A stretch of 64,000 nucleotides of DNA from Pseudomonas sp. FP1742 (GCF_030687145.1 NZ_CP117460.1:2418001-2482000), one strand, 5' to 3'; shown: positions 25,833 to 38,060, counted from the stretch's first letter. The notes: a model not told the origin generated them from the letters alone. Numbers and translations: made by a program.

Positions 25833-26027
25833 TCACTCCGGCGTCGGGGTGGTCCTGCAGCTTTTGCGGTTACGAATCTCGCTGTCCGACGGCCGCTCCT
25901 TGATGAACTCGAAGCGCGGCTCGCCTTCGTTGTAATGAACCAGCCAGCCCCATTCCAATTCGGACTCATCCTGGCCGGGCTTCGGTGGTACGGCCCACCA
26001 TGGCTCTTTGCTGATGACCTGACGCAT
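25833..26027 (-). CDS. Small hypothetical protein
   Basis: 64 residues from the ATG at 26027, which has GGGAGGAC upstream; a frame extension to 26057 lacks such a site. It is tryptophan- and proline-rich (KEPWWAVPPKPGQDESELEWGWLVHYNEGEPRF in part), with a basic tail. It lies convergent to the DUF1428 gene. Function unknown. Confidence 0.55.
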   Translation of the reverse strand: MRQVISKEPWWAVPPKPGQDESELEWGWLVHYNEGEPRFEFIKERPSDSEIRNRKSCRTTPTPE

Positions 26028-26152
26028 GGCGTCCTCCCGTCTATTCGGTTGCTTCAACTATAACGCGCATGCCGGCAGCCGCCAGAAATGGGCTTGCCGG
26101 AGTGGTATCCCTTTGTAAACTCAGAGGGTCCCCAAGCATTGAGGTGCCAGAC

Positions 26153-26692
26153 ATGAGCGATGAAACCCGTGAGCCGTTCAAACGGCTGTTTTTCGCCCTG
26201 AACTGCGCCCCTGAACAACGCCGGGCCATCGCCCAATGGCGCAACGCGCTGGGGCTCAACGTCGGGCGCCCGGTGCCGGCGGAAAACTTTCACCTGACGC
26301 TGCTGTTTCTCGGCGCGGTGGGCCTGGCGCAGATAGCGGGTGTCTGCAAGGCCGCCGCCAATGTCCGCACGTCTGGCGTGCCGTTGACGGTGGTGCTGGA
26401 TCGGCTGGACGTCTGGCGTCGCTCCGGGGTGTTGTTGCTGGCCCCCGCGCAGGCAGCGCCGGAGTTGCTGCGTCTGGTGTATGCACTGGAACAGGCGATG
26501 TTGCCGTTCGGCTTTGAAGACACCCGCCGGGAATTCCGCCCGCATTTGACCCTGATGCGCGACTACCGGGCGCCGGTCCCCGAATCCGCGACGCCGCCGG
26601 AGTTTTACCTGCGCGCCGATCGCTTCAGTCTGTTCGAATCCCATAAGGGCCGGTACATAGCGCTGGCCGAGTGGCCGCTGGTCTGCGCATAA
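26153..26692 (+). CDS. thpR: RNA 2',3'-cyclic phosphodiesterase
   Basis: 179 residues with the two HxTx motifs of the 2H phosphoesterase family: NFHLTLLFLG (about residue 45) and RPHLTLMRDY (about 128). FFALNCAPEQRRAIAQW is the typical ThpR/LigT start. These enzymes hydrolyse 2',3'-cyclic phosphates of RNA to 2'-phosphates. GAGGTG lies upstream of the ATG. Monocistronic, followed by a terminator. Confidence 0.9.
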   Translation: MSDETREPFKRLFFALNCAPEQRRAIAQWRNALGLNVGRPVPAENFHLTLLFLGAVGLAQIAGVCKAAANVRTSGVPLTVVLDRLDVWRRSGVLLLAPAQAAPELLRLVYALEQAMLPFGFEDTRREFRPHLTLMRDYRAPVPESATPPEFYLRADRFSLFESHKGRYIALAEWPLVCA

Positions 26693-26700
26693 ACGAACAC

Positions 26701-26723
26701 AAAAAAAGGCGCCCGAGGGCGCC
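26701..26723 (-). terminator. Intrinsic terminator, strongest leftward
   Basis: A 7-bp GC stem (ggcgccc / gggcgcc) with a two-base loop (ga) is preceded on the plus strand by seven A, giving a U tract for leftward transcripts such as the one from the polyamine-binding gene. It may also slow rightward transcripts from thpR. Confidence 0.7.
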
Positions 26724-26877
26724 CGAAACTCACCTTAACCGAGGAAGCCAGGTGAGGCCGTTCTGCTTCAGAGGAGTGCAGCGGTGGTAAGGCGCTGCGT
26801 GAACGGAAAACGTAAGAATACTTCTGTCCTGCAAGGGGGCCGTGGCGTTCACCTATTGTGTGCCCGACCCATTACTC

Positions 26878-26968
26878 CTGTGGGAGCGGGCTTGCTCGCG
26901 AAAGCGGTGGGTCAGTCACTGTTGATGTTGAATGTGATGGCCTCTTCGCGAGCAAGCCCGCTCCCACA
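26878..26968. repeat. REP pair (inverted)
   Basis: Inverted REP cores between thpR and the putrescine-binding gene; the surrounding intergenic region (26724-27009) holds nothing else I can support. Confidence 0.9.
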
Positions 26969-27009
26969 TTGGGTCCGTGGTGTTCTGGTTTTTTATGTCA
27001 GATCTTGAA

Positions 27010-29226
<2,217 letters not shown>

Positions 29227-29230
<4 letters not shown>

Positions 29231-30141
29231 CCCCGTCCCTCCATCTCTTTGGCCTGGCTACGGTTGAACAGCAGAATCGGCACAATCAGGATCGCCAGCA
29301 TCACCACCGCCAGGGCGGACGCCACCGGCCAGTCGCGGTTGTTGAAGAACTCCTGCCACAGCACGCGGCCGATCATCAGGGTTTCCGGGCCACCCAACAG
29401 TTCCGGAATCACGAACTCACCGACCACCGGAATGAACACCAGCATGCAGCCGGCGATGATCCCGTTCTTGGCCAGCGGCACCGTGATTTTCCAGAAGTTG
29501 TTGAAGTTGCTCGAACCCAGGTCCGACGCGGCTTCCAGCAGGCTGTGATCGTGCTTGACCAGGTTGGCGTACAGCGGCAGCACCATGAACGGCAGGTACG
29601 CGTAAACCACCCCGATGTACACGGCGGTGTTGGTGTTGAGGATCTCGATCGGCTGCGACGTGAGCCCGCTCCACATCAGGAACGCGTTGAGCAAACCGTT
29701 GTTGCTGAGAATGCCCATCCACGCATACACGCGGATCAGGATCGCGGTCCAGGTCGGCATCATGATCAACAGCAACAAGACGTTTTGCGTTTCCTTGCTG
29801 GCCTTGGTGATCGCGTAAGCCATCGGGAAACCGATCACCAGGCACATCAGCGTGCTTAAAAACGCGACCTTCAACGAGCCGAAGTAGGCCGAGATGTACA
29901 ACTCATCTTCGGTCAGCAACCCGTAGTTGCCGAGGTTCAGCAGCAGCTGGAATTTCTGCTCGGCGAAGGTGTAGATCTCTGAGTAAGGAGGAATGGCCAG
30001 GGCCGCTTCCGAGAAGCTGATCTTCATCACCAGGAAGAACGGCAGCAGGAAAAACAGACACAGCCACAGGAACGGAATGCCGATGACCAGTTTGCGGCCG
30101 CTGGGCACCAGGCGCAGGAATTGCTGATTGAAGGTTCTCAT
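29227..30141 (-). CDS. potH: Polyamine ABC transporter permease
   Basis: 304 residues from ATG 30141 (ATGA overlap with potG). Six spans, and the EAA loop LLEAASDLGSSNFNNFWKITVPLAKNGIIAG. The N-terminus RTFNQQFLRLVPSGRKLVIGIPFLWLCLFFLLP matches PotH/SpuG proteins. It forms the heterodimeric permease with PotI. Confidence 0.92.
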
Positions 30142-31280
30142 GAGCGCAGTACCACGCCGCTGTCGTCTTCCCACCACACGTAGACCTGATCGTCCCAGGT
30201 CGGGCGCGCGCCACGGCGTTCGGCGTTGGCCATGAACGACTGGACGATCTTGCCGCCAGGCAGCTCCACATAAAACACCGAGTGGCCACCGAGGTAGGCG
30301 ATGTCGTGCACCTTGCCTTCGGACCAGTTGTAGCGGGTTTCGGGCTTGAGGGTGCTGACCAGCATTTTTTCCGGGCGGATGGCGTAGGTGATCGACTTGT
30401 CCTGCACCGAGGTGCTCACGCCGTGGCCGACGTAAATCTTCTGGGCAAGGTCGGGGCTGTGAATGATCGCGTGACCTTCCAGGTCTTCCACGACGGTGCC
30501 GTCGAAGGCGTTCACGTTGCCGATGAACTCGCAGACCATGCGGCTGACCGGTGCTTCATAAATGTCCACCGGGCTGCCGATCTGGGCGATCCAGCCCAGG
30601 TGCATGATCGCGATGCGCTCGGCCATGGTCATGGCTTCTTCCTGGTCGTGGGTCACCATCACGCAGGTCACGCCGACGCGCTCGATGATTTCCACCAGTT
30701 CCAGTTGCATCTGTGAGCGCAACTTTTTATCCAGTGCGCCCATCGGTTCATCGAGCAACAACAGCTTCGGTCGCTTGGCCAACGAACGCGCCAGTGCCAC
30801 ACGCTGACGCTGACCGCCGGACAACTGATGCGGCTTGCGTTTGGCGTATTGGGTCATGTGCACCAGGCGCAGCATTTCTTCGACACGGGCGTCGATTTCG
30901 CTGGCGGGCAAACGGTCCTGCTTGAGGCCGAAGGCGATGTTCTGCGCCACCGTCATATGCGGGAACAGCGCATAGGACTGGAACATCATGTTGATCGGCC
31001 GTTCGTAGGGCGGCATGTCGGTGATGTCGACACCGTCGAGCAGAATCCGCCCTTCGGTCGGGCGCTCGAAGCCGGCGAGCATGCGCAGCAGCGTCGATTT
31101 TCCCGAGCCGGAGCCACCGAGCAGAGCGAAGATTTCGCCTTGATGGATCTCCAGGGACACATCGTCCACGGCGGTGGTTTCGTCGAATTTCTTGGTGACG
31201 CGGTCGACTTTCACCAGCACCTTTTTCGGTGCCTGGTGACCATCAAGAGCCTTCCTGTAGATGCTGGAGGCGTTTGCCAT
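30138..31280 (-). CDS. potG: Polyamine ABC transporter ATP-binding protein
   Basis: 380 residues from ATG 31280, with GGAG upstream. Walker A GGSGSGKSTLLRML, signature LSGGQRQRVALARSLA, Walker B LLLLDEPMGALD, and a C-terminal TOBE-type regulatory domain (YAIRPEKMLV) show a PotA/PotG-type ATPase. First gene of the transporter operon potG-potH-potI-potF. A frame extension to 31343 is open but lacks a ribosome site. Confidence 0.92.
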   Translation of the reverse strand: MANASSIYRKALDGHQAPKKVLVKVDRVTKKFDETTAVDDVSLEIHQGEIFALLGGSGSGKSTLLRMLAGFERPTEGRILLDGVDITDMPPYERPINMMFQSYALFPHMTVAQNIAFGLKQDRLPASEIDARVEEMLRLVHMTQYAKRKPHQLSGGQRQRVALARSLAKRPKLLLLDEPMGALDKKLRSQMQLELVEIIERVGVTCVMVTHDQEEAMTMAERIAIMHLGWIAQIGSPVDIYEAPVSRMVCEFIGNVNAFDGTVVEDLEGHAIIHSPDLAQKIYVGHGVSTSVQDKSITYAIRPEKMLVSTLKPETRYNWSEGKVHDIAYLGGHSVFYVELPGGKIVQSFMANAERRGARPTWDDQVYVWWEDDSGVVLRS

Positions 31281-31382
31281 ATGAAACTCCCAACAGGTTT
31301 CAGTCGTCGGGCCAACACGGCCTGACTTAAGAGTGGATTGCAAACCCGGGGCGGGCGATGCCAGTCAATTCAGCGAAGATCC

Positions 31383-31477
31383 CCTGTGGGAGCGGGCTTG
31401 CTCGCGAAGGCTGTGTATCAGGCAACATTAATGTCGACTGACACTCCCTCTTCGCGAGCAAGCCCGCTCCCACAGGG
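31383..31477. repeat. REP pair (inverted)
   Basis: Inverted REP cores in the 369-bp gap between potG and puuD. Nothing else in the gap is recognisable apart from the expected promoter for the potG operon. Confidence 0.9.
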
Positions 31478-31649
31478 ATTTGCATTTGAATCACTGGCCC
31501 ATACCGCTCGGGCTTATTCGGCACCGCCATCCTGGCTGCCTGGTCGTACTTGTTGTTATTGCGGTTCATCTATTACGTGGGCCACCGGCGCGCAAAGGCA
31601 CGCCCGCCAGACCCGCGGGGGCAGTTAAATCGTTGAATGCTTTTTGAAG

Positions 31650-32411
31650 TCAGCGCGTATTACGCAGCGCCGCCCGTTGCCGGCACGCTTCGCCAAACGC
31701 CTGGAAAATACTCAAATAGGGGGGATTCGAAAGCACCTGCCATTCCGGGTGCCATTGCACGCCGACGGCGAAGGCCTTGCTGTGCTCGACAGAAATCGCC
31801 TCGATCAAACCATCCGGCGCGATCGCCTCAGCGCGCAGGCCGGGAGCCAGTCGGTCAATGCCCTGGCTGTGAATCGAATTGACCTGGAATACCTGCGGCA
31901 GGTCCAGTGCTTCGAACACACCGCCCGGTTGTACAGTCACCGCATGGGCCGCTGCGTACTGCACGGCCAGATCGGGACTGTCCGCTTCCCGGTGATCGAG
32001 CATGCCGGGTAGCTCATGCACCTTCTGATGCAGGCTGCCACCGAACGCCACGTTCATTTCCTGAAAGCCCCGGCAGATGCCGAGCACCGGAACACCGGCG
32101 GCGATGGCTGCGCGCAATAAGGGCAGGGTGGTGGCGTCCCGTTGCGGATCGTGATCCGTACCGGGAGCGCTGGCCGGGCCTTGATAGTGGAAGGGCTCCA
32201 CATTCGATGGCGAGCCGGTCAGCAACAGACCGTCGAGCTGCGCGAGCAGCGCATCGGTTTCGGTCAGGTCGCCTAAGGAAGGAATGACTACTGGCAACCC
32301 CAATGCCGCGACGCTGACAGCACGCAAGTACTTGTCGCCGCTGACGTGGTAGGGGTGCAGGCCAATCTGTTTGACGCACGCAGTAACGCCGATCAATGGC
32401 TTGAATGCCAT
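31650..32411 (-). CDS. puuD: Gamma-glutamyl-gamma-aminobutyrate hydrolase (PuuD/SpuA-type)
   Basis: 253 residues from ATG 32411, preceded by GAGGTGA. This is a class I glutamine amidotransferase-like fold with nucleophile cysteine in VPVLGICRGFQEMNV (about residue 112) and catalytic histidine in FAVGVQWHPEW. The family cleaves gamma-glutamyl-GABA to GABA and glutamate in the gamma-glutamylated putrescine pathway. It diverges from the glutamine synthetase gene, sharing a 279-bp control region. Confidence 0.9.
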   Translation of the reverse strand: MAFKPLIGVTACVKQIGLHPYHVSGDKYLRAVSVAALGLPVVIPSLGDLTETDALLAQLDGLLLTGSPSNVEPFHYQGPASAPGTDHDPQRDATTLPLLRAAIAAGVPVLGICRGFQEMNVAFGGSLHQKVHELPGMLDHREADSPDLAVQYAAAHAVTVQPGGVFEALDLPQVFQVNSIHSQGIDRLAPGLRAEAIAPDGLIEAISVEHSKAFAVGVQWHPEWQVLSNPPYLSIFQAFGEACRQRAALRNTR

Positions 32412-32690
32412 TTTTATCACCTCGAAGTTTCACACTTGAACGAGCTTTTCCGGAGCTTAGCCTTGTTGATTTTAATTAACAACTCTCATGTAAAAAATTC
32501 TAAACGCCGAACGTCTGATGTCGAGGATCTACGCGGTGCGCAAGCCTGATATGGCACCAAGGCGCCCAAAAAAGGCCAGAAAATAAAGGCTGAAGGGGCT
32601 GGTGTTCGCTATTGACTTCACTTTGCCGTTCGGGTTGACTGGCTCTCGCAAGCGAAGTGAACATAATAATTAACAGCTAATAGGTGCATC
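32412..32690. promoter_or_regulatory. Divergent control region puuD / glutamine synthetase
   Basis: This AT-rich 279-bp region must hold promoters in both directions. Two TTAA-centred patches are visible: ttaattaacaac near 32472 and ataattaacagctaat near 32665. They may be operator half-sites for the PuuR-like regulator encoded at 37512, but no clear repeated consensus could be confirmed. Confidence 0.4.
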
Positions 32691-34067
32691 ATGTCGGTCC
32701 CTCTGCGTGCCGTTCAACTCAACGAAGCAAACGCATTCCTTAAGCAACATCCTGAGGTTTTGTACGTCGACCTTCTGATTGCGGATATGAACGGTGTGGT
32801 GCGCGGCAAGCGCATCGAGCGCACCAGTCTTCACAAGGTCTACGAAAAAGGCATCAACCTGCCGGCCTCTTTATTTGCTCTGGATATCAATGGCTCGACG
32901 GTGGAAAGCACCGGCCTGGGTCTGGACATCGGCGACTCGGATCGCATCTGCTATCCCATTCCCGATACCCTCAGCATCGAACCCTGGCAGAAGCGTCCGA
33001 CCGCGCAGCTGCTGATGACCATGCACGAACTCGAAGGCCAGCCGTTCTTCGCCGACCCGCGCGAAGTGCTGCGTCAGGTGGTGAGCAAGTTCGATGACAT
33101 GGGCCTGACCATCTGCGCGGCGTTCGAGCTGGAGTTCTACCTGATCGACCAGGACAACGTGAACGGTCGTCCGCAGTCGCCACGCTCGCCAGTTTCAGGC
33201 AAGCGTCCGATGTCGACTCAGGTGTACCTGATCGACGATCTGGACGAATACGTCGACTGCCTGCAAGACATCCTCGAAGGCGCGAAAGAGCAGGGCATCC
33301 CGGCGGACGCGATCGTCAAGGAAAGTGCCCCGGCGCAATTCGAAGTCAACCTGCATCACGTGGCCGACCCTATAAAGGCTTGCGACTACGCGGTGCTGCT
33401 CAAGCGTCTGGTGAAGAACATCGCCTACGACCACGAGATGGACACCACCTTCATGGCCAAGCCGTATCCGGGCCAGGCGGGTAATGGTTTGCACGTGCAC
33501 ATTTCGATCCTCGACAAGCAAGGCAACAACATCTTCGCCAGCGAGGATCCCGAGCAGAACGCCGCGCTGCGACACGCGATCGGCGGTGTGCTCGAGACCC
33601 TGCCGGCGCAGATGGCCTTCCTGTGCCCGAACGTCAACTCGTACCGGCGTTTCGGCGCTCAGTTCTATGTGCCGAACTCGCCAAGCTGGGGCATCGACAA
33701 CCGTACCGTGGCGGTACGCGTGCCCACCGGTTCGGCGGATGCCGTGCGCATCGAGCACCGCGTCGCCGGCGCCGATGCCAACCCGTACCTGCTGATGGCC
33801 TCAGTCCTGGCCGGTATTCACCACGGCCTGACCAACGAAATCGAACCGGGCGCCCCGGTGGAAGGCAACAGCTACGAGCAGAACGAGCAAAGCCTGCCGA
33901 ACAACCTGCGCGATGCATTGCGCGAACTGGACGACAGCGAAGTCATGGCGCGCTACATCGACCCGCTGTACATCGACGTGTTCGTGGCGTGCAAGGAAAG
34001 CGAGCTGGCCGAGTTCGAGAACTCCATTTCGGACCTTGAGTACAACTGGTACCTGCACACGGTTTGA
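32691..34067 (+). CDS. puuA: Glutamine synthetase family protein (gamma-glutamylputrescine synthetase)
   Basis: 458 residues of the glutamine synthetase fold: the ATP/metal-binding ICAAFELEFYL, PGQAGNGLHVHISI, VNSYRRFGAQFYVPNSPSWGIDNRTVAVRVP and EHRVAGADANPYL are conserved GS III/PuuA-like signatures. Surroundings (PuuB, PuuC, PuuD, PuuR and a putrescine transporter) favour ligation of glutamate to putrescine over ammonia assimilation. Exact substrate among diamines is not provable from sequence. Confidence 0.88.
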   Translation: MSVPLRAVQLNEANAFLKQHPEVLYVDLLIADMNGVVRGKRIERTSLHKVYEKGINLPASLFALDINGSTVESTGLGLDIGDSDRICYPIPDTLSIEPWQKRPTAQLLMTMHELEGQPFFADPREVLRQVVSKFDDMGLTICAAFELEFYLIDQDNVNGRPQSPRSPVSGKRPMSTQVYLIDDLDEYVDCLQDILEGAKEQGIPADAIVKESAPAQFEVNLHHVADPIKACDYAVLLKRLVKNIAYDHEMDTTFMAKPYPGQAGNGLHVHISILDKQGNNIFASEDPEQNAALRHAIGGVLETLPAQMAFLCPNVNSYRRFGAQFYVPNSPSWGIDNRTVAVRVPTGSADAVRIEHRVAGADANPYLLMASVLAGIHHGLTNEIEPGAPVEGNSYEQNEQSLPNNLRDALRELDDSEVMARYIDPLYIDVFVACKESELAEFENSISDLEYNWYLHTV

Positions 34068-34106
34068 TGGGCTGCATGCGCAGGCTTTGCGAACAACATC
34101 GATCAA

Positions 34107-34199
34107 CTGTGGGAGCGGGCTTGCTCGCGAAAGCGGCGGATCAGTCAATGCTGATGTCGCCTGATACACCGCTTTCGCGAGCAAGCCCGCTCCCACAGG
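34107..34199. repeat. REP pair (inverted)
   Basis: Inverted REP cores between the glutamine synthetase and aldehyde dehydrogenase genes; the hairpin may partly separate expression of the two. Confidence 0.9.
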
Positions 34200-34274
34200 G
34201 AATCGTGGTTTCTGATCGTTAATCAGTCGGCTTCAGTCCGACGACTACTTATTCCTCTGCGTCGAGTCACAACC

Positions 34275-35765
34275 ATGACAAACACTCGCAGCGACTGGGA
34301 ACAACGCTTCCAGTCCCTAACACTCGAAGGCCGCGCATTCATCGACGGCCAATACCGCCCGGCACTCAGCGGCGATACCTTCGAGTGCATCAGCCCGGTC
34401 GACGGCCGCTTTCTGGCGAACATCGCCAGCACCGACGAAGCCGACGCCAATGCGGCAGTCGCCGTCGCGCGCCGCACATTTGAATCCGGCATCTGGGCGC
34501 GACTGGCACCCGCGGAACGCAAGCGCATCTTGATTCGCTTCGCGGACTTGATCCTGGCCAACCAGGAAGAACTGGCGCTGCTGGAAACCCTCGACATGGG
34601 TAAACCGATCAGCGATTCCATGGCCATCGACATTCCAGCGGCCGCCAACGCGATCCGCTGGAGCGCCGAAGCGATCGACAAAATCTACGACGAAGTCGCC
34701 GCCACTCCGCACGACCAATTGGGCCTCGTCACTCGTGAGCCAGCAGGCGTGGTTGCCGCCATCGTGCCGTGGAACTTCCCGCTGATCATGGCCAGCTGGA
34801 AATTCGCCCCGGCCCTGGCGGCAGGCAACTCGTTCATCCTCAAGCCTTCGGAAAAATCACCGCTGACGGCGATCCGCATCGCGCAACTGGCCCTCGACGC
34901 CGGCATTCCCAAAGGCGTGTTCAACGTCTTGCCGGGCTTCGGTCATACCGTCGGCAAGGCGCTGGCGTTGCACATGGACGTCGACGTGCTGGCCTTCACG
35001 GGCTCCACCGCGATTGCCAAGCAACTGCTGATCTACGCCGGGCAAAGCAACATGAAACGGGTGTGGCTGGAGGCGGGTGGCAAGAGCCCCAACGTGGTGT
35101 TCGCCGACGCGCCGGACTTGCGCGCGGCAGCACAGGCAGCGGTCAGCGCAATTGCCTTCAACCAGGGCGAAGTCTGCACCGCCGGCTCGCGCCTGCTGGT
35201 GGAGCGTTCGATTCGCGAACAGTTCATTCCACTGCTGGTGGAGGCACTGCAAGCCTGGAAACCAGGACATGCGCTCGACCCGGAAACCACCGTCGGCGCC
35301 GTCGTCGATCAGCGCCAATTGGACAATGTGCTGCGCTACATCCAGGTCGGCAAAGACCAGGGCGCGCAACTGATTGCTGGCGGCAATCGTGCCCTCGAAG
35401 GCACCGGTGGCCTTTACGTGGAACCGGCGATTTTCGACGGCGTGACCAACGCCATGACCATCGCCCGGGAAGAAATCTTCGGCCCGGTGCTGTCGCTGAT
35501 CACCTTTGACACCACTGAAGAAGCGCTGGCGATTGCCAACGACAGCATCTTCGGCCTCGCCGCTGGTGTGTGGACCAGCAATCTCAGCAAGGCCCACACC
35601 TTCGCTCGTGGCTTGCGCGCCGGCAGCGTCTGGGTCAACCAGTACGACGGCGGCGACATGACCGCGCCGTTCGGCGGGTTCAAGCAGTCGGGTAACGGTC
35701 GGGACAAATCGCTGCACGCGTTCGACAAATACACCGAACTCAAAGCGACCTGGATCAAGCTCTAA
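34275..35765 (+). CDS. puuC: Aldehyde dehydrogenase (gamma-glutamyl-aminobutyraldehyde type)
   Basis: 496 residues, NAD(P)+-dependent aldehyde dehydrogenase. Catalytic glutamate in WLEAGGKSPNVVF and catalytic cysteine in FNQGEVCTAGSRLL are present, as are the IVPWNFPLIMASWK and GSTAIAKQLL cofactor segments. In this cluster the likely reaction is oxidation of gamma-glutamyl-aminobutyraldehyde. Length is normal for the family. Confidence 0.9.
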   Translation: MTNTRSDWEQRFQSLTLEGRAFIDGQYRPALSGDTFECISPVDGRFLANIASTDEADANAAVAVARRTFESGIWARLAPAERKRILIRFADLILANQEELALLETLDMGKPISDSMAIDIPAAANAIRWSAEAIDKIYDEVAATPHDQLGLVTREPAGVVAAIVPWNFPLIMASWKFAPALAAGNSFILKPSEKSPLTAIRIAQLALDAGIPKGVFNVLPGFGHTVGKALALHMDVDVLAFTGSTAIAKQLLIYAGQSNMKRVWLEAGGKSPNVVFADAPDLRAAAQAAVSAIAFNQGEVCTAGSRLLVERSIREQFIPLLVEALQAWKPGHALDPETTVGAVVDQRQLDNVLRYIQVGKDQGAQLIAGGNRALEGTGGLYVEPAIFDGVTNAMTIAREEIFGPVLSLITFDTTEEALAIANDSIFGLAAGVWTSNLSKAHTFARGLRAGSVWVNQYDGGDMTAPFGGFKQSGNGRDKSLHAFDKYTELKATWIKL

Positions 35766-35817
35766 CACTTTTGCAGCGGCGGTCGCCGGTATATGCCGGC
35801 GGCCCTCGGAGAACGTT

Positions 35818-37101
35818 ATGAAACAACAGCACGTCAACAGCTACTACGCCGCCACCCGCAACGAAGCCATCGATTTCCCGACCCTGGAAGAAGCGGTGGA
35901 TTGCGATGTCTGCATCATCGGCGCCGGCTACACCGGCCTGTCCTCGGCGCTGTTCCTGACCGAAGCCGGCTATAAGGTTACGGTGCTGGAAGCGGCGAAA
36001 GTCGGCTTCGGCGCCAGCGGTCGCAACGGTGGCCAACTGGTCAACTCCTACAGCCGCGACGTCGATGTGATCGAAGAGCGCTACGGCGACAAGACCGCCG
36101 AAGTGCTCGGCAGCATGATCTTCGAAGGCGCCGACATCATCCGTTCGCGCATCAAGGAATACGACATCAAATGCGATTACCGCCCCGGCGGCATCTTCGC
36201 AGCGCTGAACAAGAAGCAACTCAACGGCCTGGCCGAGCAGAAGCGCAACTGGGAACGTTACGGCAACAACAACCTGAAAATGCTCGACGCCTCGGACATC
36301 CAGCGCGAAGTCGGTTGCGACAACTACGTCGGCGGCCTGCTGGACATGCAGGGCGGCCATATCCACCCGCTGAACCTGGCCCTCGGCGAAGCTGCCGCGA
36401 TCATTCGCCTGGGCGGCAAAATCTACGAACAATCCGCCGCCGTGGACATCTCCTACGGCGAGCCGATCACTGTGCGCACCGCCAAAGGCGTGGTGCGGGC
36501 CAAGTACCTGCTGATCGCCGGCAACGCCTATCTGCCGCAAGATCTCGACAACCGCGTCACCCGCAAAAGCATGCCCTGCGGTTCGCAAATTGTCGTCACC
36601 GAGCCGCTGTCCGAGAAAGTCGCCCGCAGCCTGATTACCAATAATTACTGCGTCGAAGACTGCAACTACCTGCTCGACTACTACCGCCTCACCGCCGACA
36701 ACCGCCTGCTGTACGGCGGCGGCGTGGTCTACGGTGCCCGCGAGCCGGACGACATCGAACAACTGATCCGCCCGAAAATCCTCAAGACCTTCCCGCAACT
36801 CAAGGACGTGAAAATCGACTACCGTTGGACCGGCAACTTCCTGCTGACCATGTCGCGCATGCCGCAATTCGGCCGCATCGAGAAAAACGCCTACTACATG
36901 CAAGGCTACAGCGGCCACGGCGTCACCTGCTCGCACCTGGCCGGCAAACTGATCTCGGAAATGATCCGCGGCGACGCCGAACGCTTCGACGCCTTCGCCT
37001 CCCTGCCGCACATGCCGATGCTCGGCGGCCGCACCTTCCAGGCCCCACTCACCGCCATGGGCGCGGCGTATTACGCGCTGCGGGATCGTTTCGGCATCTA
37101 G
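35818..37101 (+). CDS. puuB: FAD-dependent gamma-glutamylputrescine oxidoreductase
   Basis: 427 residues of the DAO family. The FAD-binding motif CDVCIIGAGYTGLSSALFLTEAG (in pieces, about residues 29-50), followed by VGFGASGRNGGQLVNSYSRD, and the C-terminal MQGYSGHGVTCSHLAGKLI match PuuB. It oxidises gamma-glutamylputrescine to the aldehyde used by PuuC, releasing ammonia and peroxide. It lies 52 bases after puuC and is probably cotranscribed. Confidence 0.9.
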   Translation: MKQQHVNSYYAATRNEAIDFPTLEEAVDCDVCIIGAGYTGLSSALFLTEAGYKVTVLEAAKVGFGASGRNGGQLVNSYSRDVDVIEERYGDKTAEVLGSMIFEGADIIRSRIKEYDIKCDYRPGGIFAALNKKQLNGLAEQKRNWERYGNNNLKMLDASDIQREVGCDNYVGGLLDMQGGHIHPLNLALGEAAAIIRLGGKIYEQSAAVDISYGEPITVRTAKGVVRAKYLLIAGNAYLPQDLDNRVTRKSMPCGSQIVVTEPLSEKVARSLITNNYCVEDCNYLLDYYRLTADNRLLYGGGVVYGAREPDDIEQLIRPKILKTFPQLKDVKIDYRWTGNFLLTMSRMPQFGRIEKNAYYMQGYSGHGVTCSHLAGKLISEMIRGDAERFDAFASLPHMPMLGGRTFQAPLTAMGAAYYALRDRFGI

Positions 37102-37112
37102 CTTTAACCTTA

Positions 37113-37146
37113 CCGGCGGCCACCCCAAAAGGTGCCGCCGGCTTTT
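37113..37146 (+). terminator. Intrinsic terminator after puuB
   Basis: The GC stem ccggcggc(c)acc / ggtgccgccgg, with one bulged base and a loop rich in A, is followed by CTTTT. It lies 12 bases after the puuB stop. Confidence 0.7.
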
Positions 37147-37180
37147 GATGCCAGTCACCCAAGACATGGAACACCGCAAT

Positions 37181-37320
37181 CCCTGTGGGAGCGGGGCAGG
37201 CACAAAATCTGCGGGCGACCAGGACCAAACTGTGGGAGCGGGCTTGCCCGCGAAGAGGCCGTATCAGCCACCATCGATGCTGCCTGACACACCGCATTCG
37301 CGAGCAAGCCCGCTCCCACA
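37181..37320. repeat. REP cluster: one truncated plus one inverted pair
   Basis: A truncated core (tgtgggagcgggg at about 37183) is followed by a full inverted pair (37229-37320). The remaining 190 bp up to the regulator gene contain no recognisable gene. Confidence 0.85.
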
Positions 37321-37511
37321 GTTTCAGCACCGTTATCCGTGGCAACGGCCGTTTTATCCAGCCGTTTATCGAACCTGCTGAGCAACCCCCGCAAACGTGA
37401 TTTAATACCCGCCTTCCACGGTTCCGGGACGGGAAACGGCGTACTCCGCGGCCACCAGTCGCCCGCCACCCACCCCCATTACCCCTTAAGTCGTTCTCAC
37501 ATAAGGCTGTC

Positions 37512-38060
37512 ATGGACACGGGCTCACGACTCAAATTAGTACGCGAAAGCTACAAACTGTCCCAGCGCGAGCTGGCCCGGCGTAGCGGCGTCACCAATGC
37601 CACCATCTCCCTGATCGAACAGAATCGCGTCAGTCCCTCCGTCAGCTCCCTGAAAAAACTGCTCGAAGGCATTCCCATGTCCTTGGCGGACTTCTTCACC
37701 TTTGATCAGCCGCCTCGCGAGCACCAGTACGTGTTTCGGGCTAATGAACAGCCGGATCTCGGGCGTCATGGGTTGCGGTTGTTGTTGATCGGGGCTTCGG
37801 TGCCGAGTCGGCAGATGCGGCTGTTGCGCGAGCAATACGCGCCTGGGGCGAGCTCTGGGGAAGAGCCAATCGTGCATGCTGAAGGGGAGGAGTGTGGGCT
37901 CGTAACCCGTGGCACGGTTGAGTTGACGGTGGATGGGCAGATTAGTGTGTTGAATGCCGGGGATGGGTATTACTTTCCGACGACGCTGCCGCATCGGTTT
38001 CGCAATATTGGGGCGGATGAGGCTGAAATCATCAGCGCCAACACCCCGGCTAACTTCTGA
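37512..38060 (+). CDS. puuR: XRE-cupin transcriptional regulator (PuuR-like)
   Basis: 182 residues. The N-terminal HTH (RLKLVRESYKLSQRELARRSG, then NATISLIEQNRVSPSVSSL) is joined to a C-terminal cupin domain (EEPIVHAEGEECGLVTRG, YYFPTTLPHRFRNIG). The layout and position at the end of the putrescine block match PuuR-type repressors that respond to putrescine. The second half uses more GGG/GTG codons, but no break is seen. Confidence 0.88.
   Translation: MDTGSRLKLVRESYKLSQRELARRSGVTNATISLIEQNRVSPSVSSLKKLLEGIPMSLADFFTFDQPPREHQYVFRANEQPDLGRHGLRLLLIGASVPSRQMRLLREQYAPGASSGEEPIVHAEGEECGLVTRGTVELTVDGQISVLNAGDGYYFPTTLPHRFRNIGADEAEIISANTPANF

Noticed and set aside
35755..37203. 482-codon minus-strand frame opposite puuB
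   Set aside because: Shadow of the FAD oxidoreductase; no recognisable protein features.
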